DNA of 64,000 nucleotides from Polyangium mundeleinium (GTDB lineage: Bacteria > Myxococcota_A > Polyangia > Polyangiales > Polyangiaceae). The stretch spans positions 62,001 through 126,000 of the forward strand of contig NZ_JAQNDO010000001.1 in NCBI RefSeq assembly GCF_028369105.1, in the 5' to 3' direction. Both the position numbers and the translations under genes were made by a program. Under the pieces are notes generated by a model, which saw nothing but the letters and a program-made list of their open reading frames with translations, was not told where the DNA came from and searched no databases. Shown in pieces: positions 1 to 10,674 of the stretch (the stretch's first letter is position 1; each line of letters begins with the position of its first letter).

Positions 1-266
1 GTGGAGGCCTGCGTGGCGCAAAGCGCCGCCGCGCCGGGGCCGACGCGGACCTCGAGGTCGATGGAGTCGCCCGCGAGCAAGCCGCCGCCGAAGGTCGCCG
101 CATACGCCCACGCGGATGCGCCGCGCGGGCGCGGGACGAGGAGCTTGAGCGGCGCGGACGCGCGCGCGCTGAGGACCGTGGACGCGGAGGCGACGCGCTC
201 GACGACGATCGATCCGGCACCAGGCACGGTGGCAGAGGCAGGCGGTATGGATCCGGGCCGGTGCAT
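1..266 (-). CDS. ureD: Urease accessory protein UreD (5' part only, runs off the left edge)
   Basis: The reverse strand from the ATG at 266 reads without a stop to the window edge (88 codons). The translation carries the UreD N-terminal pattern: a strand ending in VVERV, a block SAPLKLLVPR, the hallmark TFGGGLLAGD (about residues 59-68) and then VGPGAAALCATQAS. UreD/UreH is the scaffold that binds apo-urease with UreF and UreG during nickel insertion in the cytoplasm. Full proteins are about 270-300 residues, so roughly a third is present. The rest of a urease operon would be expected to the left, outside the window. The rightward open frame on the other strand (1-378) is an antisense shadow of this gene. 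Confidence 0.85.
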   Translation of the reverse strand, partial: MHRPGSIPPASATVPGAGSIVVERVASASTVLSARASAPLKLLVPRPRGASAWAYAATFGGGLLAGDSIDLEVRVGPGAAALCATQAS

Positions 267-423
267 GGCGAGGGGACAACGATTGCACCGCGAGAGGGAG
301 CGGGCGTCAAGGCGGATTGCGGACGCGTACAGAGCCAGACGATTGCCGCACCTCGTCATCTTCTGGCGACGGGATTGACGTCCCGGGCGTGACCTGTACC
401 ATCGGCGCTCGGAGGCGATTCTC

Positions 424-972
424 ATGCAGGCGAGGCGGCTTCTGCTCAAGGACGGGGTACAAACGGAGGCGGTCCGGCAGTTCGCCGCGGGAAACTGGTT
501 CCTGTGGAACCGGATCGAGCCGCTCGACCATCAGCCGCTCGTCTACGAGTGGGCCACGCCCGCGAGCGATTGCCGCATCCGATACGTGGACGATCATCGG
601 CTCGGGCTCAAGTGGTTCGACGTGGAAGGGCCGCGGTGCGAGGCCACGCTCGAGGTGATCCGGCGGAGCCTCCCGGTGTACGAGCGCGCCGAGATCCTCA
701 CGCTTTGCAGCGAAGCGCGGACCGAGGCCGAGGGAATCTGGGCGGCCTACAAGCTCGCGGTGACGGCCGGGCCCACGTTTGATGCGGAGCTCTTCGGCTG
801 CTTCGGGGATCTCGCGAATCACCGCGACGCAGGCGTGCGCCGGGCGGCGATTTACGCGATGGAGCAGGCGTGCTGGCGCGAATTCGCGGGGATCGCCGAG
901 CCGATGGCGGAGGACGATCCAAACGAAGACGTGCGGGCGCGGGCCGCGGCGCTCGTGCGGGTCTTGCAATGA
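424..972 (+). CDS. Hypothetical protein with HEAT-like C-terminal segment
   Basis: A 182-residue cytoplasmic protein without signal peptide or membrane segment. The N-terminal half (W-rich, with YEWATPASDCRIRY) matches no family I recognise. The C-terminal third, with GDLANHRDAGVRRAAIYAME followed by EDDPNEDVRARAAALVRVL, has the helical-pair pattern of HEAT/PBS-lyase repeats, which usually mediate protein contacts. Its stop overlaps the ATG of the next lipoprotein gene (ATGA at 969-972), so the two are translationally coupled. Function unknown. Confidence 0.7.
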   Translation: MQARRLLLKDGVQTEAVRQFAAGNWFLWNRIEPLDHQPLVYEWATPASDCRIRYVDDHRLGLKWFDVEGPRCEATLEVIRRSLPVYERAEILTLCSEARTEAEGIWAAYKLAVTAGPTFDAELFGCFGDLANHRDAGVRRAAIYAMEQACWREFAGIAEPMAEDDPNEDVRARAAALVRVLQ

Positions 973-2477
973 AGCGTGTCGCGTCCCTCGGGGTCTTGCT
1001 CGCGCTCGCGGCGGGTTGCGCCGCGCCGAGGGCTCCGTCCGCGCCCGAGGTGGTTGTCGTGATGAACGGCATCGGGAGCGGCGAGATGAAGATCTCCATG
1101 TTGAAGGAGGGGTGCGGGCTCGATTGTCTAGACGTCATGGGGAAAGGCGCGGCGGTGCGGATCGTTGGGCACCCGCATCCAGGGTCGCGCTTCGATGGTT
1201 TTTCCGGGCCATGCACCGGGCGAATGCCGTGTGTCCTGCCGTTCGATCGGCTGCGCTGGGTCGCGGCGTCGTTCAGCGACGCGGCCGCGCGGTACGATCG
1301 GACGCTCGGCGACGGCCATGTCATGGCCTCGTCGCCGCGCGCGGTCGCGCTCGACAAGGGCGGGGGCGTGGCCGTGGCGGGGGCGGGAGATGCCTGGCTC
1401 GGGCGATTCGATCGTGAGGGGCAAAAGGCATGGGACTTGGTCGGGGAGGACATGATGGCAAAGGCCGTCGTGTTCGACGCGGCGTCCGATATCGTCGCCG
1501 TCGGGCTGAAAGGGAAGGGATTCCGCGCCCGCATCGAGAAACGCGGGGCGTCGGGGGGGCCCTTGTGGGCGCTCGATTTCGGAGGCGAATCGGTGGCGAC
1601 GGATGTCGCGGTGGATGCAGCCGGCGACATCTTCGTCGCGGGGACGTTCGCGGGGGTCTTGAAGGCAGGAAACCAGACGCTCAAAAGCGCTGGCGGGCAC
1701 GACGTGTTCGTCGTACGCATTTCACCCGAGGGCAAGCCGATCGAAGCGCTTCGGCTGGGAGGCCCGACCGATGAGCGCGCGCCTCGCATTGCGACGGACG
1801 GGTCGTCGGCGGTCCACGTCGCGTACGTCGCGGGCGGGGTCGACGCGGATTCGGGCGCGGCACGGGTCGTCTCGTTCGCGCCGTTCGGGCGGCAGGCGTG
1901 GGAGGCGCCGATCGAAGGAAAGGCGTGTGTCGACGTGCTCCGGACGACGACGGGCGGCGAGCTCGTCGTGGGCGGTCGATTCGTCGGCGGGATCAAGCTC
2001 GCGGGAAAAGCGTTGCAATCGAAGGGGGGGGACGACGCGGTGGTTGCCAAGCTCGATCGGAATGGCGCGGCGCTGTGGGCGAAGTCGTTCGGCGGGACGA
2101 AGAACGAGGAGGTGAGGGCCCTTGATGTGGACCCAAGCGGGCGTATCGCGCTCTTCGGGACGTTCGAGGCCGAGATGGTGGTTGGCGGGACGACCCTCAC
2201 GGCCAAGCGGATCCGCCGCACGTGGCAAGATGGAACTTCATTTGACTGGTCGACCCTCGACGCCTGGCTCTCGGTCTTGTCGCCCGAGGGAGAGGTGCGC
2301 TCGGCCAAGGCGTTCGGCGGATCCGGGACCGATTTCGCGCACGCGGTCGCGTGGGCCGAAGGCGGTGACGTGGTCTTGCTCTTCGATCAAGAGGTACTCG
2401 GCGTGGGGGCCGAGAGTTGGGGGCCGACCTCGCACCTCGAGCGCAGGCTCGTACGGAGGCCCGCCGAGGCGCCCTGA
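969..2477 (+). CDS. Lipoprotein with beta-propeller-like repeats
   Basis: A 502-residue protein. The ATG at 969 is chosen because it gives a classic lipoprotein signal (MKRVASLGVLLALAAGCAAP, lipobox cysteine near residue 17) and overlaps the upstream stop. The mature part has recurring blocks of the type DRNGAALWAKSFGG / DPSGRIALFGTF, spaced about 50-60 residues apart, as in the secreted SBBP/WD-like beta-propeller proteins common in myxobacteria. Probably anchored in an outer-membrane leaflet; ligand unknown. It ends one base before the stop of the convergent TauE-type gene, leaving no room for a separate terminator. Confidence 0.8.
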   Translation: MKRVASLGVLLALAAGCAAPRAPSAPEVVVVMNGIGSGEMKISMLKEGCGLDCLDVMGKGAAVRIVGHPHPGSRFDGFSGPCTGRMPCVLPFDRLRWVAASFSDAAARYDRTLGDGHVMASSPRAVALDKGGGVAVAGAGDAWLGRFDREGQKAWDLVGEDMMAKAVVFDAASDIVAVGLKGKGFRARIEKRGASGGPLWALDFGGESVATDVAVDAAGDIFVAGTFAGVLKAGNQTLKSAGGHDVFVVRISPEGKPIEALRLGGPTDERAPRIATDGSSAVHVAYVAGGVDADSGAARVVSFAPFGRQAWEAPIEGKACVDVLRTTTGGELVVGGRFVGGIKLAGKALQSKGGDDAVVAKLDRNGAALWAKSFGGTKNEEVRALDVDPSGRIALFGTFEAEMVVGGTTLTAKRIRRTWQDGTSFDWSTLDAWLSVLSPEGEVRSAKAFGGSGTDFAHAVAWAEGGDVVLLFDQEVLGVGAESWGPTSHLERRLVRRPAEAP

Positions 2478-3272
2478 TCAGCGGAAGAAGGCGGCCCGGA
2501 AAAACCAGGCCGTCATGGCGAAGCCCAGCACCACGATGCCCCGGCGCAGTTTGTCGGGGTCGACGCGTTGCGAGAGGCGCGCCGAGAAGTAGCCGCCTGC
2601 GATGGCGCCGGCCATGACGGCGAATCCGGGGACGAGCCAGAGCAGGCCCTCGCGGAGGAAAAACATCGAGGCGACGAGGTTAATCGCCACGCCGAGCCAG
2701 GCCTTCATGGCATTGAGCTCGTGCAGCGTCCCCTCGATGAAGAGGCCAAAGACGCCGAGCATGACGATGCCCATCCCGGCCCCGAAGTAGCCGCCGTAGA
2801 CGCTGACCAGGAATTGCAAGAAGATCCCGAGCGCCACGGGGACGCGCGCCTTGTTGTGGAGCGCGGCCTTGCGGATCCGCGCCTGGAAGGCAAGGAGCAG
2901 CGTGGCGAGGAGGACGAGGAGCGGGACGACGAAATCGAAGAGGCGCTCGGGCGTGTGCGTGAGCAGCCACGCGCCGAGGAGCGCGCCCGTGATCGTCGGG
3001 AGCGTGAGGTATCGTAAATAGGGTTTTGTGCGCGCGAGCTGGTCGCGAAAGCCATACGCGCTCGCGAGCGAGCCGGGCCAGAGGGCGACCGCATTCGTGG
3101 CATTCGCGGCGAGCGGGGGGACGCCGAATGCGATGAGGAGCGGGAAGGAGAGGAGGGAGCCGCCGCCGGCGACGGCGTTGATCGAAGAGGCCACGAAGCC
3201 CACGGCGAAAAGGGCCACGAGGGCGAGCGGGTTCTGGCTGGAAAAACCGAGGTCCTGGGAGACGAGCGGCAT
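2478..3272 (-). CDS. TauE/SafE-family anion permease
   Basis: A 264-residue integral membrane protein with about eight hydrophobic helices. The N-terminal GFVASSINAVAGGGSLLSFP followed by LLIAFGVPPLAANATNAVAL is the conserved first half-repeat of the TauE/SafE (DUF81) family. A second half-repeat starts near GYFGAGMGIVMLGVFGLFI. The family exports or imports sulfite, sulfoacetate and other organic anions across the inner membrane; the substrate cannot be read from sequence. The start codon lies 17 bp from the 3' end of rtcR, so it may be cotranscribed with the regulator, although a functional link is not expected. Confidence 0.88.
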   Translation of the reverse strand: MPLVSQDLGFSSQNPLALVALFAVGFVASSINAVAGGGSLLSFPLLIAFGVPPLAANATNAVALWPGSLASAYGFRDQLARTKPYLRYLTLPTITGALLGAWLLTHTPERLFDFVVPLLVLLATLLLAFQARIRKAALHNKARVPVALGIFLQFLVSVYGGYFGAGMGIVMLGVFGLFIEGTLHELNAMKAWLGVAINLVASMFFLREGLLWLVPGFAVMAGAIAGGYFSARLSQRVDPDKLRRGIVVLGFAMTAWFFRAAFFR

Positions 3273-3289
3273 GGGGGCCTCGGTCCGAA

Positions 3290-4918
3290 TCAGGTGGAGC
3301 GTCCGCTCGCGGTTTGCCAGTCGAGGCCGAAGCGGGCGAGATATTTGCGCAATCGATCGGCGTCGTTGACCGTGGTGCGCTCCTTGCGCGATTCGGCGAA
3401 GAGCGTGCGTCCCGCCTCGCTGAGGGTGCGCGAGGCGCGGCAGATCCGCAAGACCTCTTCGAGCTGGGCGCGGTCGAATCGATCGAGCTTCGCGGAGGCC
3501 TCGGCGCCGAGGACCTCGGCGAGGATTTCGCCGCCGCCGGCGGAGCTTCCATTTGGCAGGTGAATGCGTCCGCTCGCCCAGGCGAGCTCCAACCGCTCGA
3601 TCTCCTCGGCGACGTTCTCCTTCGTGATGCGGCCGCCGTGCGCGAGCGTGGCCATGCGGGTGACGCAGGCGTTGAGGTCGCGGAAATTGCCGATCCAGAG
3701 GGCGCGCGGGGAGGCGGCGAAATCGAGGAATGCCTCGCGCGCGGCGCGGTTCATGGTGACGTTGACGCCGAGGAGGCGCGAGGCGAGTTCGAGTTCGTAC
3801 GCGAGGTTCGGCTCGATGTCCTCGGGGCGCTCGCGCAGGGCCGGGAGGCGGAAGGTCCAGAGGTTGATACGGGCGTATAGGTCCTCGCGAAAATCGCCGC
3901 GCGCCGCGCGGGCCCCGAGGTCACGGTTCGTGCCGGCGATGAGGAGGAAATCACTCTTGACCTCCTGGTCCGCGCCGACCGGATAAAACGCCTTTTGCTC
4001 GATCGCGCGGAGGAGCATGGCCTGCTCGTCGAGGCCGAGCTCGCCGATTTCGTCGAGGAAGAGGAGTCCGCCGTCGGCCTTGCGCAGAAGGCCCGGGCGA
4101 TCGGCGACGGCGCCGGTGTACGCGCCTTTTTTATGGCCAAAGAGCGTGGCCATGGCCGCGTCGCCGCGGAGCGTGGCGCAGTTGATCGGGACGAACTCGC
4201 CCTGGATCTGGCGTCGCGCTTTCTTGAGCTCGTAAATGCGCGCGGCGAGCTGGCTCTTGCCGGCGCCCGTGGGGCCCATGAGGAGCATCGGGGCGCGCGA
4301 GGCCTTGGCGACCTCCTCGACGCGCTCGATCAGGCGATTGAACGAGGCATTCTTGGTGTCGATGCCCGCCTTGAGGAAGCTCTGGCCCTCGTGGCGCTCG
4401 CGGGAGAAGCGCGACGCAATGCGGTCATACCGGGAGAGGTCGAGGTCGACGATCGTATACGCGCCGGGGCCACCGCGGCCCTCCTTGCGCGGCGGCGAGG
4501 TCTGAATGACGCGGCCCGGGAAATAACGGGCTTCCGTCAGGAGGAAGAGGCATATCTGCGCGACATGGGTGCCCGTCGTGAGGTGGACGAGATAATCCTC
4601 GCGCTCGGGTTTCCACGGATAGGCGCGCGCGATGTCGTGGAGGCCGGCATAAACCTCCTCGAAGTCCCAGGCATCCTTCCAGGTGACCGCGATTCGCTCT
4701 ACGATCGTGTCGGGCGAGGCGTGGCGGACGTCCTCTTCGATCTGCTTGGCGAGCTCGCCGAATTTGGGCTCCGCAAGCAAGACGAGGCGGCTCACGAGCA
4801 GGTCCTCGTGCTGGCAAAGCGAGACCGTGGGCCGCCACTTCTCCCAGCGCGCCGGGCCTTTGCCCGCGTCGAGCGAGGTGCCGAGGATGCCGAACACGAC
4901 GAGAGGTCGAGAGGACAT
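3290..4918 (-). CDS. rtcR: RtcR, sigma-54-dependent activator of the RNA repair operon
   Basis: A 542-residue bacterial enhancer-binding protein, close to the E. coli RtcR length (532). The ATG at 4918 starts the family-typical MSSRPLVVFGILGTSLD; longer upstream frames would run into rtcB. Residues 1-180 match the RtcR N-terminal ligand-sensing domain, a divergent CARF fold thought to sense damaged RNA. The AAA+ domain has Walker A GPTGAGKS (215-222), the sigma-54 contact loop GAYTGA (265-270, Y for the usual F) and Walker B LLFLDE (285-290). A C-terminal helix-turn-helix-like region follows. Divergent from rtcBA, whose -24/-12 promoter lies in the shared gap. Confidence 0.95.
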   Translation of the reverse strand: MSSRPLVVFGILGTSLDAGKGPARWEKWRPTVSLCQHEDLLVSRLVLLAEPKFGELAKQIEEDVRHASPDTIVERIAVTWKDAWDFEEVYAGLHDIARAYPWKPEREDYLVHLTTGTHVAQICLFLLTEARYFPGRVIQTSPPRKEGRGGPGAYTIVDLDLSRYDRIASRFSRERHEGQSFLKAGIDTKNASFNRLIERVEEVAKASRAPMLLMGPTGAGKSQLAARIYELKKARRQIQGEFVPINCATLRGDAAMATLFGHKKGAYTGAVADRPGLLRKADGGLLFLDEIGELGLDEQAMLLRAIEQKAFYPVGADQEVKSDFLLIAGTNRDLGARAARGDFREDLYARINLWTFRLPALRERPEDIEPNLAYELELASRLLGVNVTMNRAAREAFLDFAASPRALWIGNFRDLNACVTRMATLAHGGRITKENVAEEIERLELAWASGRIHLPNGSSAGGGEILAEVLGAEASAKLDRFDRAQLEEVLRICRASRTLSEAGRTLFAESRKERTTVNDADRLRKYLARFGLDWQTASGRST

Positions 4919-5012
4919 GGTAAGGTCGGCGACGGGATAGCACGATCTTCGTCCCCCGTATCGGAATTTATCCAGGCGTCTATGAGCAGGCTCGGAAAAA
5001 GGCCCCAGGAGC

Positions 5013-5030
5013 CAGGCACGCGGCGTGCTC
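5013..5030 (+). promoter_or_regulatory. Sigma-54 (-24/-12) promoter of rtcBA
   Basis: CAGGCACGCGGCGTGCTC carries the invariant GG (5015-5016) and GC (5027-5028) separated by exactly 10 bases, with GGCACG and TGCT agreeing with the consensus TGGCAC-N5-TTGCA. Transcription would start near 5040, leaving about 33 nt before the rtcB ATG. Its place in the rtcR/rtcB gap, opposite a sigma-54 activator gene, strongly supports it. No obvious paired upstream activator sequence could be picked by eye. Confidence 0.82.
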
Positions 5031-5072
5031 TTCCGCTCCGCGTCCACCCGTGACGTGAAAGGCAAGGCGACC

Positions 5073-6303
<1,231 letters not shown>

Positions 6304-6306
6304 GCG

Positions 6307-7335
6307 ATGCTGACGCTGGATGGAGCGACGGGCGAGGGCGGAGGGCAGATCCTGCGCTCCTCCCTGGCCTTGTCGATGGTGACGGGTCAGGCGTTCCGGG
6401 TGCACTCGATCCGCGCGAAGCGGTCGAAGCCGGGGCTCATGCGTCAGCACCTCGCGGCCGTGCGCGCGGCCGCGGAGGTGAGCGGCGCGGTGCTCGAAGG
6501 CGACGCGATCGGGTCGCGCGAGCTCGTGTTCAAGCCGGGCGCGGTGAAGCACGGGTCGCATCGATTTGCGATCGGGAGCGCGGGGAGCGCGACGCTCGTG
6601 CTGCAGACGGTGCTGCCGGCGCTGCTCGCGACGGCCGGCAACTCGTCGCTCGTGTTCGAGGGCGGGACGCACAACCCGATGGCGCCGCCCTACGATTTCG
6701 TGGAGCGCGCGTTCTTGCCGATCGTGCGTCGCATGGGCGCGAGCATCTCGGCGCGGCTCGTGTCGTACGGGTTTTACCCGGCCGGCGGGGGCCGCGTGGA
6801 GGTGACCGTGGAGGGGTGCCCGCGGCTCGCGGCTCTTTCGCTGCTCGATCGAGGCGAGGTGCGAAGGACGCAGCTCCGCGCGCTCGTGTCGCAGATCCCG
6901 GGGACGGTCGGGCTGCGCGAGGTCGACGCGTTCCTCGCGGAGGTGCCGTGGGATCGCGCGTGCGCGCGGCCCGAGGTCGTGAAGAACAGCCCGGGGCCGG
7001 GCAACGCGCTCGTGGCCGACGTGGAGAGCGAGCACGTGACGGAGGTCTTTGCGTCGTTCGGCGAGCGCGGAGTGCGCGCAGAAGTCGTGGCCGAGAAGCT
7101 CGCGAAGGAGGTGAAGCGATACCTCGAAGCAGGCGTTCCCGTCGGCGAGCACCTCGCCGATCAACTGCTCTTGCCGATGGTGCTCGGCGAGGGCGGGGCC
7201 TTTCGCACGCTCTCGCCGTCCGGGCACACGCGGACGCAAGTCGAGGTGATCCGGACCTTCCTGGGAACGGAGGTGCGGATGGATGAGCGCAGCGCAGAGG
7301 CGTGTGTGATCGAGGTCAAAGGAATGCGGCGGTAG
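6307..7335 (+). CDS. rtcA: RNA 3'-terminal phosphate cyclase RtcA
   Basis: A 342-residue protein of the usual family length. RtcA uses ATP to convert RNA 3'-phosphates to 2',3'-cyclic phosphates, feeding ends to RtcB. The family N-terminus TLDGATGEGGGQILRSSLAL, then RAKRSKPGLMRQHLAA, GSAGSATLVLQTVLPALL and the C-terminal HLADQLLLPM are all present; the last supplies the adenylylated His. The gene starts 5 bp after rtcB with a GGGGTGAGG ribosome site, so rtcBA is one transcription unit controlled by RtcR. Confidence 0.97.
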   Translation: MLTLDGATGEGGGQILRSSLALSMVTGQAFRVHSIRAKRSKPGLMRQHLAAVRAAAEVSGAVLEGDAIGSRELVFKPGAVKHGSHRFAIGSAGSATLVLQTVLPALLATAGNSSLVFEGGTHNPMAPPYDFVERAFLPIVRRMGASISARLVSYGFYPAGGGRVEVTVEGCPRLAALSLLDRGEVRRTQLRALVSQIPGTVGLREVDAFLAEVPWDRACARPEVVKNSPGPGNALVADVESEHVTEVFASFGERGVRAEVVAEKLAKEVKRYLEAGVPVGEHLADQLLLPMVLGEGGAFRTLSPSGHTRTQVEVIRTFLGTEVRMDERSAEACVIEVKGMRR

Positions 7336-7413
7336 GAGCGAGCGGGCAGGCGCTCGGGCTCGGCATGCAAGGGAACGCTCGACAACGCGTCCGACCCCGG
7401 GCATGACGGGCAC

Positions 7414-10400
7414 GTGCTGCGTCTGCTCGTGTCCCCCCGAAGCGAGGAGCGGCTCCGGGCCGCGGAGGTTTTCCTCGGGGAGGGGAACGCCGACGCGGTC
7501 GCGCTCCTGGTGGGTCCGTCCCGCGGGGCGGCGCTCGATCTCGCGGCGCGGGTGGGTTCGTCGCGAGGCGCGATCTTCGGGCTGCATCGGCTGACGCTCG
7601 GGCAACTCGCGGCGCGCCTCGCAGCCCCGGAGCTCGCGCGGCGGAGGCTCGCGCCGGCCACGCCGCTCGGCGTGGAGGCCGTGGTGGCGCGCGCGGTGGC
7701 GAGCGCGCTCGAAGCGGGCGCGCTGGGGTATTTCGCGCCGGTCGCGCGGACGCCGAGCTTCGCGAGCACGCTCGCGGCGACGTTGAGCGAGCTGCGGGTG
7801 GAGGGCATCGGGCCCGCGGAGATCCGAGGAGATGATCCGAGACGTCGCGATCTGCGTGAGCTCGCGCGTCGCTACGACGAGCAGCGGGAGCGGGCGCGGA
7901 TCGCCGATCGCGCGGAGGTGCTCGCAGCGGCGATGGTGGCCGTGCGCGAGGCGAGCGAGATTCGAAGGGCGCGGCTCGTGCTCCTCGACGTGCCAATCGC
8001 GTCGCGGCTCGAAGAGAGGTTCGTCGCAGAGCTCGTCGCCGCGGCGGAGGTCACGTTCGCGACGGCGCCGACAGGGGATGATCGCGCGGTGGAGGCGCTC
8101 GCGGCGCTCGCTTCGGAGGTCGTGACGGATCGGAGCGAGCGGTCGCATTCGTCGCTCTCGCGGCTGCATCAATACCTGTTCGCCGCCGCGGAGCTGCCGG
8201 TCGCGGAGGCGGGCGAGGACGTGTCGTTTTTCTCGGCGCCGGGCGAGGGGCGCGAGTGTGTGGAGATCACGCGTCGGATCCTCGCGGAGGCGCGGCGCGG
8301 CGTGCCGTTCGACGACATCGCGGTGTTCCTGCGCGCGCCGGACACGTACGCGGCGCTGCTCGAGAGCGCGCTGCGCCGCGCGAAGATCCCGGCGCACTTC
8401 GCGATCGGCGCCGCGCGGCCGGATCCGTCGGGGCGCGCGTTCCTCGCGCTGCTCGCCTGCCGTGCCGAAGACCTCTCGCCGCGGCGGTTCGCCGAGTACC
8501 TGTCGCTCGCGCCGATGCCGAAGGAGAACGTCGCGGCGGAAGCGGCGCCGCAGCCCTTGATGCCGCGGGCCGATCTTTTCGGCGCGCTGCTTGAAGGCGA
8601 GACGTCGGCGAAGCGGATGCGTCGAGAGCAGGCGAGCGAGGGCGCGCGTGTGCCCGCGCGGTCGGCGCCGATCGGGTGGGAGCGGCTGCTCACGAAGGCC
8701 TCGATCGTCGGGCGCAAGGAGCGCTGGGCCGAGCGGCTCGCGGCCCTCGAAAAAGCCTTCAAACGAGAGCTCGCGTTGCTCCGGCGGCGGGATCCAAGCT
8801 CGCCGCGGATCGAGACGGTGGAGCGCGAGATCGAGGCGCTCTCGGAGCTCACGCGGTTCGCGCTGCCGCTCGTCGAGGCGCTCGCGTTGCTGCCCGATCA
8901 CGGGAGCTGGGGCGTGTGGATCGAGGAGCTCGGTAAGCTCGCGCGGATGGCGCTGGAAGAGCCGGAGGACGTGCTCTCCGCGCTGTCCGAGCTCGCGCCG
9001 ATGGCGGAGCTGCCGGCGGTGTCGTTCGACGAGGTGCGGCGCGTGCTCGAAGGCCGGCTCGGGTCCCGCGTGACGCCGCCGTCGGGGAGGCGATACGGCG
9101 CGGTATTCGTGGGGACGCCGGAGCTCGCGCGAGGTCGTTCGTTCGCCGTGGTGTTCGTCCCCGGGCTTGCCGAGCGGCTGTTTCCGGAAGCGCCGCGCGA
9201 GGATCCGATCCTGCTCGACGGAGACCGGCGCGTGATCTCGAAGGCGCTGCGGATGCAGGCAGATCGGAGCCGCAACGAGCGGCTGCTCCTGCGTTTGTCC
9301 GTGGGGGCCGCGCGGGAGCGGGTGCATCTTTCGTATCCGCGTGTCGAGGTGGCGGCGGGACGGCCGCGCGTGCCTTCGTTTTACGGGCTCGACGTGCGAC
9401 GCGCGACGACGGGGACGTTGCCCGATCACGACGCGCTGGAGCGCGACGCGGCGAGTGCGTCGGGCGCGCGGCTCGCGTGGCCCGCGCCTGCCGAGCCCGA
9501 GGACGCGATTGACGACGCCGAGCATGATCTCGCGATGCTGGGGCGACTCCTGCACGGAGGCGAGGAGGCCGAGGCGGCGGGGCGCGCGCAGTACTTGCTC
9601 GATTTGAACCCGCACCTCGCGCGATCGCTCCGCGCGCGGTCGGCGCGCTGGGACAAACCCGTGACGCATCATGACGGCATCGTGCGCAAGACCGCGGCGA
9701 CGGCGGCGGTGCTCGCGGCGAGCCGGCTGCGCGTGCGGCCGTATGCGGTGACGGCGCTCGAGAAGTTCGCGGCGTGCCCGTATCGATTTTTACTGGCGGC
9801 GATCCACCGGCTGCCGGCGCGTGAGCGGCGTGGTTCGCCCGATAGGCTCGATCCGATCTCGCGCGGCGTGCTCTTCCACCGCGTGCAAGCCGAGACGCTC
9901 GCGGCGCTGGAGCGGGAAGGGGCGCTGCCGTTTGGCCCGGAAGGTTTGTCGCGGGCCGAGGCGGTGCTCGACGAGCGGCTCGACGCGGCGGCGCGCGAGC
10001 ACGAGGAGCGTACGCTGCCGCCGGTGGAGAGCGTGTTCCGCGACGAGATCGAGCGCGCGCGGGTGGAGCTTCATGCGTGGCTCGCGCGTGTGGCCGATCA
10101 GAGCTGGCTCGTGTGGCCGGTGCGGTACGACCTCGCGTTCGGGTTGCCGCCGCACGAGCACGAGGACCCACGCAGCGTGGCCGAGGCCGCGTTGATCGAG
10201 GGGCAGTACTTGCTGCACGGCGCGATCGACGTGGTCGAGCGGCACGCGGCGACGGGGCATGCGCGCGTGACCGACGTGAAGACGGGGGCGAACTTTGCGC
10301 GGCCGGGGCTCGTGATCGATGGCGGCGAGGTGCTACAGCCGGTGCTCTACGGTCTCGCGTACGAGGTGGTGTGGAAGGAGCCGGTGGCGGACGCGAGTTT

Positions 10401-10674
10401 GTCGTTCTGCACCGCACGTGGCGGGTATGTCGAGCACGTGATCGAGCTCGACGAGGCGGCGCGTGCGAAGGCCGTCCGCGTGCTCTCGCTCGTGGACGAG
10501 GCGATCGACAAAGGGTTTTTCCCGCCCGCGCCGAGATCGGGCGCGTGTGAGACGTGTGGCTACAGGCTCGTGTGTGGGCCGCACGAAGAGAGGCGCGCAG
10601 CGCGCAAGGACGAGAGTTCGCTCGACGACGGCGCGCTGTTCACGCGGCTCCGTATGCTCCGAGGTGAGCCGTGA
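7414..10674 (+). CDS. addB: AddB-like PD-(D/E)XK nuclease / inactivated helicase subunit
   Basis: A 1086-residue cytoplasmic protein starting at GTG 7414; no strong ribosome site, and no earlier in-frame start. The N-terminal LLVGPSRGAALDLA replaces a true Walker A, as in AddB/RexB proteins whose helicase half is degenerate. The C-terminal third has the RecB-type nuclease with VTDVKTG (about residues 952-958). Cysteines in ACPYRF (near 788) and in GACETCGYRLVCG (near 1046-1055) match the four that bind a [4Fe-4S] staple in AddB. Its stop overlaps the GTG of the next gene (GTGA). With AddA it would process double-strand breaks for RecA. Confidence 0.85.
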   Translation: MLRLLVSPRSEERLRAAEVFLGEGNADAVALLVGPSRGAALDLAARVGSSRGAIFGLHRLTLGQLAARLAAPELARRRLAPATPLGVEAVVARAVASALEAGALGYFAPVARTPSFASTLAATLSELRVEGIGPAEIRGDDPRRRDLRELARRYDEQRERARIADRAEVLAAAMVAVREASEIRRARLVLLDVPIASRLEERFVAELVAAAEVTFATAPTGDDRAVEALAALASEVVTDRSERSHSSLSRLHQYLFAAAELPVAEAGEDVSFFSAPGEGRECVEITRRILAEARRGVPFDDIAVFLRAPDTYAALLESALRRAKIPAHFAIGAARPDPSGRAFLALLACRAEDLSPRRFAEYLSLAPMPKENVAAEAAPQPLMPRADLFGALLEGETSAKRMRREQASEGARVPARSAPIGWERLLTKASIVGRKERWAERLAALEKAFKRELALLRRRDPSSPRIETVEREIEALSELTRFALPLVEALALLPDHGSWGVWIEELGKLARMALEEPEDVLSALSELAPMAELPAVSFDEVRRVLEGRLGSRVTPPSGRRYGAVFVGTPELARGRSFAVVFVPGLAERLFPEAPREDPILLDGDRRVISKALRMQADRSRNERLLLRLSVGAARERVHLSYPRVEVAAGRPRVPSFYGLDVRRATTGTLPDHDALERDAASASGARLAWPAPAEPEDAIDDAEHDLAMLGRLLHGGEEAEAAGRAQYLLDLNPHLARSLRARSARWDKPVTHHDGIVRKTAATAAVLAASRLRVRPYAVTALEKFAACPYRFLLAAIHRLPARERRGSPDRLDPISRGVLFHRVQAETLAALEREGALPFGPEGLSRAEAVLDERLDAAAREHEERTLPPVESVFRDEIERARVELHAWLARVADQSWLVWPVRYDLAFGLPPHEHEDPRSVAEAALIEGQYLLHGAIDVVERHAATGHARVTDVKTGANFARPGLVIDGGEVLQPVLYGLAYEVVWKEPVADASLSFCTARGGYVEHVIELDEAARAKAVRVLSLVDEAIDKGFFPPAPRSGACETCGYRLVCGPHEERRAARKDESSLDDGALFTRLRMLRGEP

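Noticed and set aside
698-2308. Long leftward open frame of 536 codons.
   Set aside because: It is antisense to the lipoprotein gene at 969-2477, its product is Ser/Pro/Arg-rich low complexity, and it has no ribosome site; long shadow frames are expected in DNA this GC-rich.
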